Below are positions 6,685-15,725 of a DNA stretch of 64,000 nt, piece by piece. The position numbers were made by a program, and so were the translations under genes. Within the stretch, counting starts at the first letter, position 1. Every line of letters starts with the position of its first letter. Source of the DNA: Christensenella sp. UBA5327 (lineage in GTDB: Bacteria > Bacillota > Clostridia > Christensenellales > Aristaeellaceae). The DNA lies in NCBI GenBank assembly GCA_002411105.1, contig DHQX01000015.1, positions 15,461 to 79,460 of the forward strand, written 5' to 3'. The notes under the pieces are model-generated. The model was not told where the DNA came from and ran no database searches. It saw only the letters and a list, made by a program, of their open reading frames with translations.

Positions 6685-9159
6685 ATGGATGCCACTGGAA
6701 AACCGCACACGGGAGGCTATTTCCCCGTCCGTCTGCGCACCAAGCTGCAGGCGGGGCTGAGTTTGCCCATCACCGTGGTGGAGGCGCCGGCGGGATATGG
6801 CAAAACCACCGCCCTCAAGTGCCTGGAGGAGCAGTGTTCAGGGCAGACACAGACCTATTGGCATATCGCCCTGAATGAGGATGCAGGCCGTGCCTGGGAA
6901 CGGCTCTGCCAGACGCTGGCGCGGTTTGACCAGGAGACAGGGGATAAGCTGATGGCCTTGGGGCTGCCAAACCGTGTCAACAGCCGTCAGGCGGGGCAGA
7001 TGATCGAACAGATGCAGTGTGAGGCAGAGACGCTGCTGATCCTTGACAATTTCCAGAACCTGCACAAAGAGATGCGCGCGCTGCTGGCTTCAGCGCTCTT
7101 TCATGTGGCCTGCCCCAGGCTTCATATCATCATCTCCACCCAGTACCTGCGCATGCCCAAGGATCTGGAACAGGACATGTACCATGTCAACCGGGTAGGC
7201 ACCAGCGACCTGGCGCTGAATGCGGAGGATATCCTCAATTATTTTGCGGCCGAACACAGGCAGATCAGCCCAAAGGAGGCTGAGGCGCTCTATCGGCGCA
7301 CAGAGGGATGGCCAGTGGCGGTATCGCTGTGCCTCAGGGGTGAGGCGGAGATCTGCGCCCTCCGGGAGGATTACCGGGTGGACAGCCTGCTGGCTGACAT
7401 GTATTTTGACAGGCTGGCGCCTGAGGAACAGGCGCAGCTGCTGCCATTTGCCCTGTTTGATGCGGTGTCAGAGGGGAACTTCAGTGCGATGACGGGGCTG
7501 CCGATCACATCAGCCCAAAGGGAGCTCATTCATCGCACCCCCCTGATCCGCTATGACGCGACAGCCGGGGTTTATTACCCCCATGTGATTTTGAGGGATT
7601 TTCTCACCATACGCCTAAACAATGCCCCGGAGGACATCCGAAACGCCATTTATCTGGGCGCCGGGAAATGGCATGCAGACAGGGGCAACCTTTGCCAGGC
7701 CATCGCCTGTTTTTACGCGGTGAAGGCCTACGGGCAGATTCTGGCGCTGCCGCTGGTCAACCTCTGCCTGGCCAAAGCCGGGCAGGTTTCCTTTGAGACA
7801 GTGGCCAGGGAGATGCTGGCGTCCTGTCCCCGGGAGCTATGGGCTGCCTATCCCATCGCCCTGCTGCGCATTGCCTACTATCTGTTTGCTGCCACAGACT
7901 TTGCGGGTTACGGGCTGGCCATGGACAAGGCGCGGGAGGTTGTGGAGGCCAGCGGGGACCAGCGTTTAATGGGAGAATGGCTGGTGATGGACGCGCTATC
8001 GGTCTATCCGGACGCGGCCAAGATGGGGGAACGCTGGGCCCAGGCTGAAGCGCTCATAGCCGGCCGGTGCCGGGTGATCGCCCCGGAGGAGCCTTTCCTC
8101 TTCGGCTGCCCGTCCATGTGGTATATCTTCTACACCACACCGGGCGCGGGAGACCGCATCGGGCAGGAACTGGAAAGCGCCATCACCCACTATAATGCGT
8201 TCACCGGGGGGCATGCGGGCGGCGCGGATGTGCTGTACCGGGCGGAGCTGGCCAGCATCAGAGGGGAGTATGAAGAAGCCCAACAGCTGGCCTATCAGGC
8301 AGCCCAGTTGTCTGAGGATGCCAGGCAGCCCACCGTCACTTTTGGCGCGGCGCTGCTGCTGGGGCGCATTGCGATCTCCCGCTCAGACCTGGCGGGCATT
8401 GAAGCGGCGGTTGACTACCTGGAGAACAAGGCGGCCGTATACCCCTTCATGCGGGGCAGCGCCATGAACGGCTACATGCTGGACACCGTCCGGGCCATGA
8501 TGCGCTCCATGATGGAGCAGACCAGGCAGGCCCCCGCCTGGACGCGGCAGGGCGCTCAGCGGGATGAGAGCCTCTCCATCGGCACCTTGATGACCCGGCA
8601 CGCCTACGTCAGCGAGGTGATGCTGGACCGGGGGTATAACCGGGCCATCGGCATCATGGAGGCCACGCTGCGCCTGGACGGGAGGCTGTGCAACACGGTG
8701 ACCAAATACTATCTCTATGTGGGGCTGGCCCTGTCCTACCTGGGCCTGATCCGCCGGGGCAAGGCCATTGAGGCGCTTGATAAAGCGTTGGCTATCGGCG
8801 CGCCTGACGGGATGGTATCCATTTTTGTGCACCATAGAAAGGTGCTGTCCCTGCTGTTTGTGAATGCTGATCTGCAGCGCAAGTATGGCGCCTTCATCGC
8901 GCGGATTATGGGAATCAGGGGCAGTTTTACCGGCACCTCCTTTTCTGATCTGGTGAGCCTGTGCCATCAGGAGCTGCCGGACTCCCTGACTGACCGGGAG
9001 CGTCAGATCGCCGAGCTCGCGGCCCAGGGCATGCGCAACCGGGAGATTGCCCAGCGGGAGTTTATCTCCGAATACACGGTGAGAAACCATCTGAAGAACA
9101 TCTTCTCTAAGCTGGACATCGACCGCCGGGCCAAGCTGGCCGACTTGCTCAAACCATAA
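6685..9159 (+). CDS. MalT-type LuxR family transcriptional regulator
   Basis: 824-aa STAND-class regulator. The N-terminal P loop is EAPAGYGKTT (Lys40), with Walker B-like ETLLILDNF at about residue 110. A long alpha-helical TPR-like middle follows, then a C-terminal LuxR HTH at about residues 762-824 (LTDRERQIAELAAQG ... YTVRNHLKNIFSKL). In MalT-like proteins ATP and an inducer drive oligomerisation and activation. The inducer here is unknown. It is flanked by two secreted wall-type proteins, which are candidate targets by position only. The GGAGTAAGCC site sits before ATG 6685, and the gene has its own promoter and terminator. Confidence 0.9.
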   Translation: MDATGKPHTGGYFPVRLRTKLQAGLSLPITVVEAPAGYGKTTALKCLEEQCSGQTQTYWHIALNEDAGRAWERLCQTLARFDQETGDKLMALGLPNRVNSRQAGQMIEQMQCEAETLLILDNFQNLHKEMRALLASALFHVACPRLHIIISTQYLRMPKDLEQDMYHVNRVGTSDLALNAEDILNYFAAEHRQISPKEAEALYRRTEGWPVAVSLCLRGEAEICALREDYRVDSLLADMYFDRLAPEEQAQLLPFALFDAVSEGNFSAMTGLPITSAQRELIHRTPLIRYDATAGVYYPHVILRDFLTIRLNNAPEDIRNAIYLGAGKWHADRGNLCQAIACFYAVKAYGQILALPLVNLCLAKAGQVSFETVAREMLASCPRELWAAYPIALLRIAYYLFAATDFAGYGLAMDKAREVVEASGDQRLMGEWLVMDALSVYPDAAKMGERWAQAEALIAGRCRVIAPEEPFLFGCPSMWYIFYTTPGAGDRIGQELESAITHYNAFTGGHAGGADVLYRAELASIRGEYEEAQQLAYQAAQLSEDARQPTVTFGAALLLGRIAISRSDLAGIEAAVDYLENKAAVYPFMRGSAMNGYMLDTVRAMMRSMMEQTRQAPAWTRQGAQRDESLSIGTLMTRHAYVSEVMLDRGYNRAIGIMEATLRLDGRLCNTVTKYYLYVGLALSYLGLIRRGKAIEALDKALAIGAPDGMVSIFVHHRKVLSLLFVNADLQRKYGAFIARIMGIRGSFTGTSFSDLVSLCHQELPDSLTDRERQIAELAAQGMRNREIAQREFISEYTVRNHLKNIFSKLDIDRRAKLADLLKP

Positions 9160-9191
9160 AAATAGCCCCTTTGGGCCATGTGCCCTTGTCT

Positions 9192-9225
9192 CCGCCGATC
9201 TATGCTGACGATAGGGCGGTTTTTT
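9192..9225 (+). terminator. Intrinsic terminator after the LuxR gene
   Basis: Stem CCGCC/GGCGG extended by CTAT/ATAG, followed by six T residues (9220-9225). Confidence 0.82.
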
Positions 9226-9286
9226 GTTCGCTGAACGTCAGGAAATGAACGCTTATGCATGAAGGACATGGAAAGAAGGGAGAACC

Positions 9287-10426
9287 ATGAAAAAACTGAT
9301 CAGCATGATTACCATCCTCTGCCTGCTGGCGGCGCTGCTGCCGGCATACGCCTCCATCTATGACCCGGATTCGCAGGTCATGTATGTGAAAACCCCTGAT
9401 GGCAAGAAGTTAAACCTGCGGGAAGAGCCCGACCCCAACGCCAGGATCATCACCCAGATTCCCTATGGCGCTGAAGTGCTCATGTACTCGGACTTTGTGG
9501 GGCTGTGGGTGCACGCGCAGTACGGCATGTACAATGGCTTTGTGAAGCCGGAGTTTCTGTCGGATTACCCGCCAAGCCCCTTTGTTCCGCCCACCCCCAG
9601 GCCCACCGCCAGGCCCACTGCCATGCCAACAGCAAGGCCTACCCCAACCCCGCCGCCCACACCAGAGGAGCTCCTTGCCCGGGAGATTGGGGCCGCTCGT
9701 AGCCTGGGCCTGGTGCCCCCTGGCATGCAGGCAGAGGGCAACTGCACCTGGCAGGAACTGGATGGGCTCATCACCAACGCCATCAGGCTGAAGAACAAAA
9801 ACCCCGCCGCCATCCGCAACCATGTCTACCTCACCCTGGCAGACTATCAAGCCGCCAATGCCGGCGCGCAGTTTAACATTGTGATGCGGGGGGTGGCGGC
9901 TGCGGAGATGTATGGGGCGCTCATCGACATGGGGGAGATGAACCCCATGGCCAGCCATGCCAATGACCCTTATATCGCTGACGCTGGCAACATCGACCTG
10001 TGCCAGCAGTATGCCGGAGTGGATCTGGACCCCGGCAGCGCCGACTGGCGGGCGCTGCCGATGCTGGACATGGTGACCGTGATTCTGGATCATGTGAGCG
10101 GTGTCTCAGGAAAGCCGGTGATGACCATTGACGCAGATCACGATTTTCTGGCCACCCACGCGCTCACCCGCGCCGATGCTATTTTGGCGGTGAGCAGGCT
10201 CTACCATTCCCTTCACACGGGGATAGGCATGGTGACGGTCACCCACTACCGCCAGGCCAACCTCAGGGCGCAGCCCTCCATGAAGGCGGCGATTGTGGGC
10301 AAGGTAGACCCGGGCGCTGTCTACGAAGTGATCGACATTCCCAAAGAGGGCTGGTTCCACATCCAACTGCCCAACGGCACCACCGCCTACATCGCGGCGG
10401 GGATGGTATCATTTATGATGAATTGA
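9287..10426 (+). CDS. Secreted SH3-domain protein with proline/threonine linker
   Basis: 379-aa exported protein. After a signal peptide (residues 1-22, ending LLPAYAS) comes a bacterial SH3-like domain (about 30-85, KLNLREEPDPNARIITQIPYG), then a low-complexity Pro/Thr/Arg linker (about 98-125). A helical middle region follows, whose end (ALTRADAILAVSRLYHSL) resembles a degenerate SLH motif. A second SH3 domain is at the C-terminus (NLRAQPSMKAAIVGKV). It probably sits on the cell wall; no catalytic residues are evident. An AGAAGGGAG site precedes ATG 9287. The middle region is not confidently assignable to a family. Confidence 0.78.
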   Translation: MKKLISMITILCLLAALLPAYASIYDPDSQVMYVKTPDGKKLNLREEPDPNARIITQIPYGAEVLMYSDFVGLWVHAQYGMYNGFVKPEFLSDYPPSPFVPPTPRPTARPTAMPTARPTPTPPPTPEELLAREIGAARSLGLVPPGMQAEGNCTWQELDGLITNAIRLKNKNPAAIRNHVYLTLADYQAANAGAQFNIVMRGVAAAEMYGALIDMGEMNPMASHANDPYIADAGNIDLCQQYAGVDLDPGSADWRALPMLDMVTVILDHVSGVSGKPVMTIDADHDFLATHALTRADAILAVSRLYHSLHTGIGMVTVTHYRQANLRAQPSMKAAIVGKVDPGAVYEVIDIPKEGWFHIQLPNGTTAYIAAGMVSFMMN

Positions 10427-10440
10427 TGGGCACTTAAGCA

Positions 10441-10471
10441 GCAAAGCCACCGGCGCCGCCGGTGGCTTTGC
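10441..10471. terminator. Hairpin between convergent genes
   Basis: Perfect 13-pair stem GCAAAGCCACCGG/CCGGTGGCTTTGC with a five-base loop. There is no T run on either strand, so it may stop transcription weakly or protect 3' ends of both convergent mRNAs. Confidence 0.55.
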
Positions 10472-10487
10472 GCATGAGAAGGGCCTC

Positions 10488-11147
10488 CTATATCAGCTTC
10501 TTCTTGTACAGGATCCTGGCCACCACCATGGTGACCGCGGCGCTGAGGGGAATCAGCAGGCTGATGGCGCTTGAGAGGCTGGGCTTTATGAGAAACAGGA
10601 TCAGCATCAGGATCATGGGGGTGAGGGCGATGCGCCAGTTTTTGGACAAAAAGACCACCGCCAGGCCGCCAAACAGGGCGGGCAGCACATTTTTGAAAGC
10701 GGGAGCCAGAACGGGGGATTCCAGAATCGGCCTGAGGGTGTTGATCAGCAGCATCCCCGCCGCCAGGATCAGGGTGGTGACGATGGAACTGGCGGCGATG
10801 GCGAGGGTGGAGATGACCTCGCCCTTTTCACTGTTGGGCTCTACCCCGGCGATCTGCATGGCGCGCAGGGCAGCGGGCACCTTCATGGCGGTGAGGTTGC
10901 CTGTGACAAAGCCCAGATATGCGCCGCCGGAGCCCAGCATGGGCCCGAAGGTAAACGCCTCAATGGCGCCCACCGCCCAGTACACCGGGGCCACCGCCAA
11001 AAGCCCCTGGAGGACCAGGGCATAATCGGGCTGCACCTTGAAATACAAGGAGGCGAAGAAGGGGTAGGCCATAAACATCAGGATAGCCAATACCAGAGAC
11101 ACGCGGCCCCAGGTGTGGATTTTTTGCTCATAAAGGGATGGTTTCAT
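10488..11147 (-). CDS. Small multi-pass membrane protein, partner of DUF5058
   Basis: 219 aa with about six hydrophobic segments and a charged N-terminus. A glycine-rich stretch (FGPMLGSGGAYLGFVTGN) sits near the middle. I do not recognise a named family. It starts one base after the DUF5058 gene ends, so the two are translated together. The pair of small unlike integral membrane proteins in an amino-acid operon suggests a two-subunit transporter; this is inference. It is the last gene of the leftward operon. Confidence 0.75.
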   Translation of the reverse strand: MKPSLYEQKIHTWGRVSLVLAILMFMAYPFFASLYFKVQPDYALVLQGLLAVAPVYWAVGAIEAFTFGPMLGSGGAYLGFVTGNLTAMKVPAALRAMQIAGVEPNSEKGEVISTLAIAASSIVTTLILAAGMLLINTLRPILESPVLAPAFKNVLPALFGGLAVVFLSKNWRIALTPMILMLILFLIKPSLSSAISLLIPLSAAVTMVVARILYKKKLI

Positions 11148-11148
11148 C

Positions 11149-11874
11149 TCAGCCTCCTATCCAGTTGGTCAGCGGGATGGCAAAGGCCATGGCGCTTAGC
11201 ATGCTGATGGGCATGGCATAGTTCTCCAGCCACTTAAACCCCGGCTTTTTGATGAGAAGCCCGCACAAGCCCATCATGAGCGCTGAAAACAGCATCACAA
11301 AAACCGGGATGAAGCCGGCCAGCCCCGTGTGCACATCGGCAAACACCATGCCCAGGAAGGTGGCGATCATGCCCACAAACAGCGAATCCATCAGGATGGC
11401 GCTCCATCGGGCATCTTTTTCTTTCATGCGCGCAAGGCGCTTTTGCATCCGCTTCTGGAAAAACAGGATAATCAGAATGCCCGACAGGATGCCCAGGGTC
11501 ATCACCCAGGCGATGGCGATGTAAACCGCCGGGTCATTGACCGGCTGATCCATGGGCATGGCGAGGATTTTGGCCACGGATGCCGCTGCTGGCAGCTCAT
11601 AGGTGAGGGCGCCCAGCACCGAAAGCCTCAGCCAGGGGAGCGGAATTCCCAGAAAGCGGGACAGGCTGATGAGCCCCAGCAGGATGGCAATGGCTGGGGC
11701 CACGCTGAAAAGCGCGCTGCCAGTGAGGGTGCCCCTCAAGGTTTGCCGGGATATCCCCAGCTCCACCGCGCGCTTCCAGGCCTTCACCAAAAAGAACACC
11801 GACTGGCCCAGCACATAGAGAATCACCAGGCCCGCCAGCAGAAACAGGATAGAATCATTGATGGAAAATGGCAT
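11149..11874 (-). CDS. DUF5058 family membrane protein
   Basis: About 241 aa, six to seven predicted membrane segments. N-terminal MPFSINDSILFLLAGLVILY and the conserved-looking segment LGALTYELPAAASVAK fit my recollection of DUF5058, a family without assigned function. ATG 11874 lies five bases after AAGGAGG; an adjacent ATG at 11877 is too close to it. It is followed immediately by a second small membrane protein and preceded by an M20 peptidase, a carrier and threonine aldolase. Transport of an amino acid or peptide product is plausible but unproven. Confidence 0.75.
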   Translation of the reverse strand: MPFSINDSILFLLAGLVILYVLGQSVFFLVKAWKRAVELGISRQTLRGTLTGSALFSVAPAIAILLGLISLSRFLGIPLPWLRLSVLGALTYELPAAASVAKILAMPMDQPVNDPAVYIAIAWVMTLGILSGILIILFFQKRMQKRLARMKEKDARWSAILMDSLFVGMIATFLGMVFADVHTGLAGFIPVFVMLFSALMMGLCGLLIKKPGFKWLENYAMPISMLSAMAFAIPLTNWIGG

Positions 11875-11888
11875 CATGGCCTCCTTTG

Positions 11889-13214
11889 TCAGTGGGTTGC
11901 GGCGCTGCGCAGGAACAGGGTGTAAAATGCGATCATGGCCTTCAGGTTTTCGATGCTCAGGTATTCGCCCCGGCCGTGCATGAGGGAGAGCTCCTGCTCT
12001 GTCACCCGGGCGGGCAAAAAGCGGTAGGCGTTGCGGGTGACCCGGTCATAGTGCCGGCAATCCGTGCCGCCGGTCATCAGGTAGGGGGTGATCACCGCGT
12101 CCGGGAACACCTGCGCGATGCAATTCTTGATCAGCTCCATGGCGGGGCTTTTAAGGTCTGATGATTTGGTGGGCTCATCCTGAAGAATGGCAACACTTTC
12201 AAAGGGGATGCCCAGGCCGCGCAAGCGGGCCAGCGCCGCCTCTGAGCTGTCCCCTTGCAGGATGCGCACATTGACGGTGCAGCTGGCAGTCTTTGGCAAG
12301 ACGTTGTGGGCGGTGCCGCCGGATGCCTGGGTGAAGGCCAGGGTGGTGCGCACCATGGCGGCAGTCTGCCGGTTTTTGAGCAGGGTTCTGATGATCAGGG
12401 GCTCAAACAGCCCGGGATGGGAAAGCACAAAGCCCTGGATACCCGGCCGGTGGGCGGCGGTGGCAGCCAGCATGGCCTTGACGGTGTCTGTCAGCCTGGG
12501 CTTTGCCGGGCGAGCTTCCGCCAGGCTAATGAACCGGGCCATTTTGCCCACGGCGGTGGTTTCCGGCGGGGTGAAGGCATGGCCTTCCTCCCCGGAAAAG
12601 GTCAGCTGAAAGCTGGTGTGTCCCTTTTCCGCCACGCCAATCACAGCCACCGGCTTGCCGATGCCCATCATGGCGCCATCGGCAACAGCGCCGCCCTCAT
12701 CCAGCACATAGTCAAACATCAGGCCCTGGGATTCAAAATGCGCCGCAATCTGCCGGGCGCCGTGGGCGCCGCCCACTTCCTCATCAAAGCCGCAGGCGAG
12801 ATAGACATCGCTGGCTGGTACAAAACCCTCCTCAAGCAGCGCTGTGATGGCCTCCAAGATGGCGATCAGGGAGCCCTTATCATCAAAGCTGCCCCGGCCA
12901 TAGACCCTGTCATCGGCAATGTGCCCGGAGAAGGGGGGATAGGGCCAGCCCTCTTCCCCGGCTGGCACCACATCGTAATGGGCGGTGAGGAGGATGGGCT
13001 GCTTTCTGTCCCGCCCAGGCCAATGAAAGACCAGGCCATGGCCGTTCACCACGGTTTTGGTGAGCTGGTGATGGATGAGGGGATACTCCGCCTCCAGAAA
13101 GGCCTCAAAGGCGGAAAACACCGGCAGGTCCATCCGGGTGATATCCTGATGGGACACGGTGGGGTAGGTGAGGGCCTGGCTTAAGCGCCGGGCCGCCGGG
13201 AGTGGATGAGGCAT
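11889..13214 (-). CDS. M20 family metallopeptidase (carboxypeptidase/deacylase type)
   Basis: 441-aa zinc peptidase of the M20/ArgE/PM20D1-like group. Zinc ligand regions are visible: LTAHYDVVP (His-x-Asp), GRGSFDDKGS (bridging Asp), FDEEVGG (Glu pair) and GGTDCRHY near the C-terminus (His). These enzymes hydrolyse small peptides or N-acyl amino acids. I start it at ATG 13214 (MPHPLPAARR), which follows GAAGGAAAG; the longer frame begins inside the upstream carrier gene. It lies between a YfcC-type carrier and DUF5058, consistent with hydrolysis of an imported amino-acid conjugate, which is inference. Confidence 0.88.
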   Translation of the reverse strand: MPHPLPAARRLSQALTYPTVSHQDITRMDLPVFSAFEAFLEAEYPLIHHQLTKTVVNGHGLVFHWPGRDRKQPILLTAHYDVVPAGEEGWPYPPFSGHIADDRVYGRGSFDDKGSLIAILEAITALLEEGFVPASDVYLACGFDEEVGGAHGARQIAAHFESQGLMFDYVLDEGGAVADGAMMGIGKPVAVIGVAEKGHTSFQLTFSGEEGHAFTPPETTAVGKMARFISLAEARPAKPRLTDTVKAMLAATAAHRPGIQGFVLSHPGLFEPLIIRTLLKNRQTAAMVRTTLAFTQASGGTAHNVLPKTASCTVNVRILQGDSSEAALARLRGLGIPFESVAILQDEPTKSSDLKSPAMELIKNCIAQVFPDAVITPYLMTGGTDCRHYDRVTRNAYRFLPARVTEQELSLMHGRGEYLSIENLKAMIAFYTLFLRSAATH

Positions 13215-13233
13215 CGCTATTTCCTTTCTTCCC

Positions 13234-14664
13234 TCAAAACGGGCCAAGGCCCATGAGGTGGGCAATCAGAAGCCAGACAAGGCTCAGCGCCAGCAGCGCG
13301 CCTTGCAAAGGCAGCGTCCACTTAAGCCACTTGGGATAGCTGACCACGCTCAGCCCCAGGGCGATCATCAAGGCCGCGTTGGTGGGATAGAGCAGGTTGC
13401 TGAAGCCATCCCCAAACAGGTAGGCCTGAACGGCCACCTGGCGGTGGATGCCCAGAATATCCGTCAGGGGAAGCAGCAGCGGCAGCACCAGGAAGGCCTT
13501 GGCGGAACCGGAGCTGATGAAGAAATTCATCACCAGCACCATCGCATACAGCAAAAACAGGCCGCCGATGGGGGAAAGCCCTTGAAAACGGGCTGCGGCT
13601 AAATGCAGCAGGTGATCCATCACCAGGGAGCGGGTCATGATCAGCTTGATGCTCATGGCCATCAGGATCAGCACCACCGCGGGGGCAACGCCTGCCATGC
13701 CCTGCAAGAATGCTTTGACCGCATCCCGCAGGCTCATCACCCCGCTTGCCAGAACGCTGCCAAAGGAGAGCAGGACGAAAAGCAGCGCGATGAGGGGAAA
13801 CAGCAGCCCAGACAAGGCGGGGACGAAAAAGCTTAAGACCAGTAGCACCGGGAGCGCCGCCAGCCCTGCCCCGAAGTACATCAGGCCCCGGTCCAGCCTG
13901 GGGTTGTGCACCAGCTCCTCTGCGGTCTGAAGCGCCTGATCCTCTTGATACACGAGGGAGGAAGCCGGATTCTTTTCGATTTTCTTCACATACCGCAAAA
14001 GGAAAAGCTGGAGCAGGGCATAGACGCTGATAAACACCAGCACCCGAAGCCCCAGCGCCGAATAGGCTGGCAAGCCCGCCAGCTGCTGGGCCACCCCCAC
14101 GGTGAAAGGGTTGATGGTGGCGGAGGCAAAGCCCAACCCGGAGGGCAACAGGCTGATGCCAAGGCCGGTCATGGAGTCCCAGCCCATACGCCGGGACAGG
14201 GCGATGCAAAAGGGCACCATGATAATCAGCTCTTCAAAAATGCCAAACACCGAGCCGAAGAGCATGAAAAAAAGGCTGATGATCATCACAAGCCTGTATC
14301 TGGCCCCCTGAAAGCGCCGGGTGATGCGCGCCATCAGCCGGGACACCATCCCGCAGGCCAGCAGAATGCTGAAACTGCCGCCTATCAGCAGCAGAAAAAT
14401 GAGGATGATGCCCACCATCGCCGCATCGTCTGACAGAAAAACTTCAAAGGGGGCGGTCAGAAAGCGCCAGATGGGGATGGGCGGCTTTTCCACCTGTCTG
14501 AAGGTGCCTGGCTGGATTTTCTCCCGCCCACCGTCCATCACCCGATCAAATCGGCCCGAGGGCAGGGCGTAGGAGAGGGCCGTGGCCAGCACCATCAGCG
14601 CCAGCAGGACACAGAGGGAAAGGAAGAAGGAACGTTTGCCGATTTTGATGGATTGTTGCTGCAT
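13234..14664 (-). CDS. YfcC-like (DcuC superfamily) carrier
   Basis: 476-aa integral membrane protein with about 12 hydrophobic segments. The N-terminal SYALPSGRFDRV segment after the first membrane span, the LPSGLGFASATINPFTVGVAQQ-type motif around residue 185, and the C-terminal GDGFSNLLYPTNAALM are typical of the YfcC branch of the DcuC/AbgT-like carriers, several of which sit beside M20 peptidases. The substrate is unknown; amino-acid or peptide exchange is likely from context. The next gene starts 19 bases after its stop, in the same operon. Confidence 0.87.
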   Translation of the reverse strand: MQQQSIKIGKRSFFLSLCVLLALMVLATALSYALPSGRFDRVMDGGREKIQPGTFRQVEKPPIPIWRFLTAPFEVFLSDDAAMVGIILIFLLLIGGSFSILLACGMVSRLMARITRRFQGARYRLVMIISLFFMLFGSVFGIFEELIIMVPFCIALSRRMGWDSMTGLGISLLPSGLGFASATINPFTVGVAQQLAGLPAYSALGLRVLVFISVYALLQLFLLRYVKKIEKNPASSLVYQEDQALQTAEELVHNPRLDRGLMYFGAGLAALPVLLVLSFFVPALSGLLFPLIALLFVLLSFGSVLASGVMSLRDAVKAFLQGMAGVAPAVVLILMAMSIKLIMTRSLVMDHLLHLAAARFQGLSPIGGLFLLYAMVLVMNFFISSGSAKAFLVLPLLLPLTDILGIHRQVAVQAYLFGDGFSNLLYPTNAALMIALGLSVVSYPKWLKWTLPLQGALLALSLVWLLIAHLMGLGPF

Positions 14665-14684
14665 GGCCTGCCTCCTGTATTGCG

Positions 14685-15725
14685 CTAAGCCCGGCTTAAA
14701 GCCTCCACTGCCTCAATCAGCCTGTCCACATCCTCATCCCTGGTGGCCCAGCTGGTGCAAAAACGCAGCGCCCAGCAGCCATCCGGCATGTGTTGGATGC
14801 GGGAGAAGGCAAAATCCTGTGCCAGGCTTTCCACCTGGCATTCCTTGAGAATGGGAAACTGCTGGTTGGTGACAGAATCCCCCAGGAAGGAAATGCCCTG
14901 GGCGGTAAACGCCTGCTGAATGCGCAGGGCCTGGGCATTGGCCTGCCTGGCCAGGGCGAGGTATAGGCCATCCTGCAAAATGGCTTCAAATTGCAGTCCC
15001 ATGAGAAAGCCCTTGCCGACCATGCCGCCGCGCTGCTTGATGTGATAGCGGAAGTCCTTTTGCAAGGCCGGATCCGTGATCACCAGCGCCTCGCCATACA
15101 TTAGCCCCTGCTTGGTGCCCCCGATGGTGAAGGCATCACACAGCTGCGCCACATCAGAAAAACGCAGGTCATCAGCCGCCGCCAGCGCATAGCCCAGGCG
15201 TGCGCCGTCCAGATACAGGGGCAGGCCCAGCTCCCGGCAGGCGGCGCTGATTTCTTTGAGCTCAGAGCGCTCATAAACGGTGCCCAGCTCCGTGGTGTTG
15301 GAGAGATAGACCATGCCCGGCTGGGGCGTATGCTCCCGGGTGGGGTCTGCCCAGTGGGCGGCGACAAAGCCCCGGATCTGCTGCGCGGTGATCTTCCCCT
15401 CAGCCTGGGGGAGAGGCAGCACCTTGTGCCCGGTGGCCTCGATGGCCCCGGTCTCGTGGGTGTTGATGTGCCCGGTGTCGGCACAGATGACGCCCTGGTG
15501 TGGGCGCAGAACCGAGGCGATGAGCGTGAGGTTGGCCTGGGTGCCGCCGGGGATAAAGTAAACCCCAGCGTGGGGGGCCTCGCACAGCGCCCTGATCCGG
15601 GCGGCGGCTGTCTGGCAGGCCTCATCCTCCGCGTAGCCTGTGAAGGTTTTGCCCTGAGCCGCCGAGATGGCAGCGATAACGGCTGGGTGGGCGGTCTGCC
15701 CGTAGTCATTCATGAATGAAATCAT
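14685..15725 (-). CDS. ltaE: Low-specificity L-threonine aldolase
   Basis: 346-aa PLP enzyme splitting L-threonine or allo-threonine to glycine and acetaldehyde. Fold-type I motifs: FMNDYGQTAHPAV at the N-terminus, CADTGHINTHETGAIE near residue 80, YLDGARLGYAL (PLP-contacting Asp/Arg), and the Schiff-base lysine in FTIGGTKQGLMYGEAL. The length is normal. Its start overlaps the stop of the upstream AAA gene as ATGA, indicating translational coupling. The downstream carrier and peptidase suggest amino-acid catabolism. Confidence 0.92.
   Translation of the reverse strand: MISFMNDYGQTAHPAVIAAISAAQGKTFTGYAEDEACQTAAARIRALCEAPHAGVYFIPGGTQANLTLIASVLRPHQGVICADTGHINTHETGAIEATGHKVLPLPQAEGKITAQQIRGFVAAHWADPTREHTPQPGMVYLSNTTELGTVYERSELKEISAACRELGLPLYLDGARLGYALAAADDLRFSDVAQLCDAFTIGGTKQGLMYGEALVITDPALQKDFRYHIKQRGGMVGKGFLMGLQFEAILQDGLYLALARQANAQALRIQQAFTAQGISFLGDSVTNQQFPILKECQVESLAQDFAFSRIQHMPDGCWALRFCTSWATRDEDVDRLIEAVEALSRA

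Noticed and set aside
9585..9660. Short repeats in the SH3 gene as a CRISPR or mobile repeat
   Set aside because: They are codon-level repeats of a Pro/Thr/Arg linker inside one open frame, with no spacers.
12255..13184. 309-codon plus-strand frame opposite the M20 peptidase
   Set aside because: No domain or ribosome site; antisense shadow of a well-marked gene.
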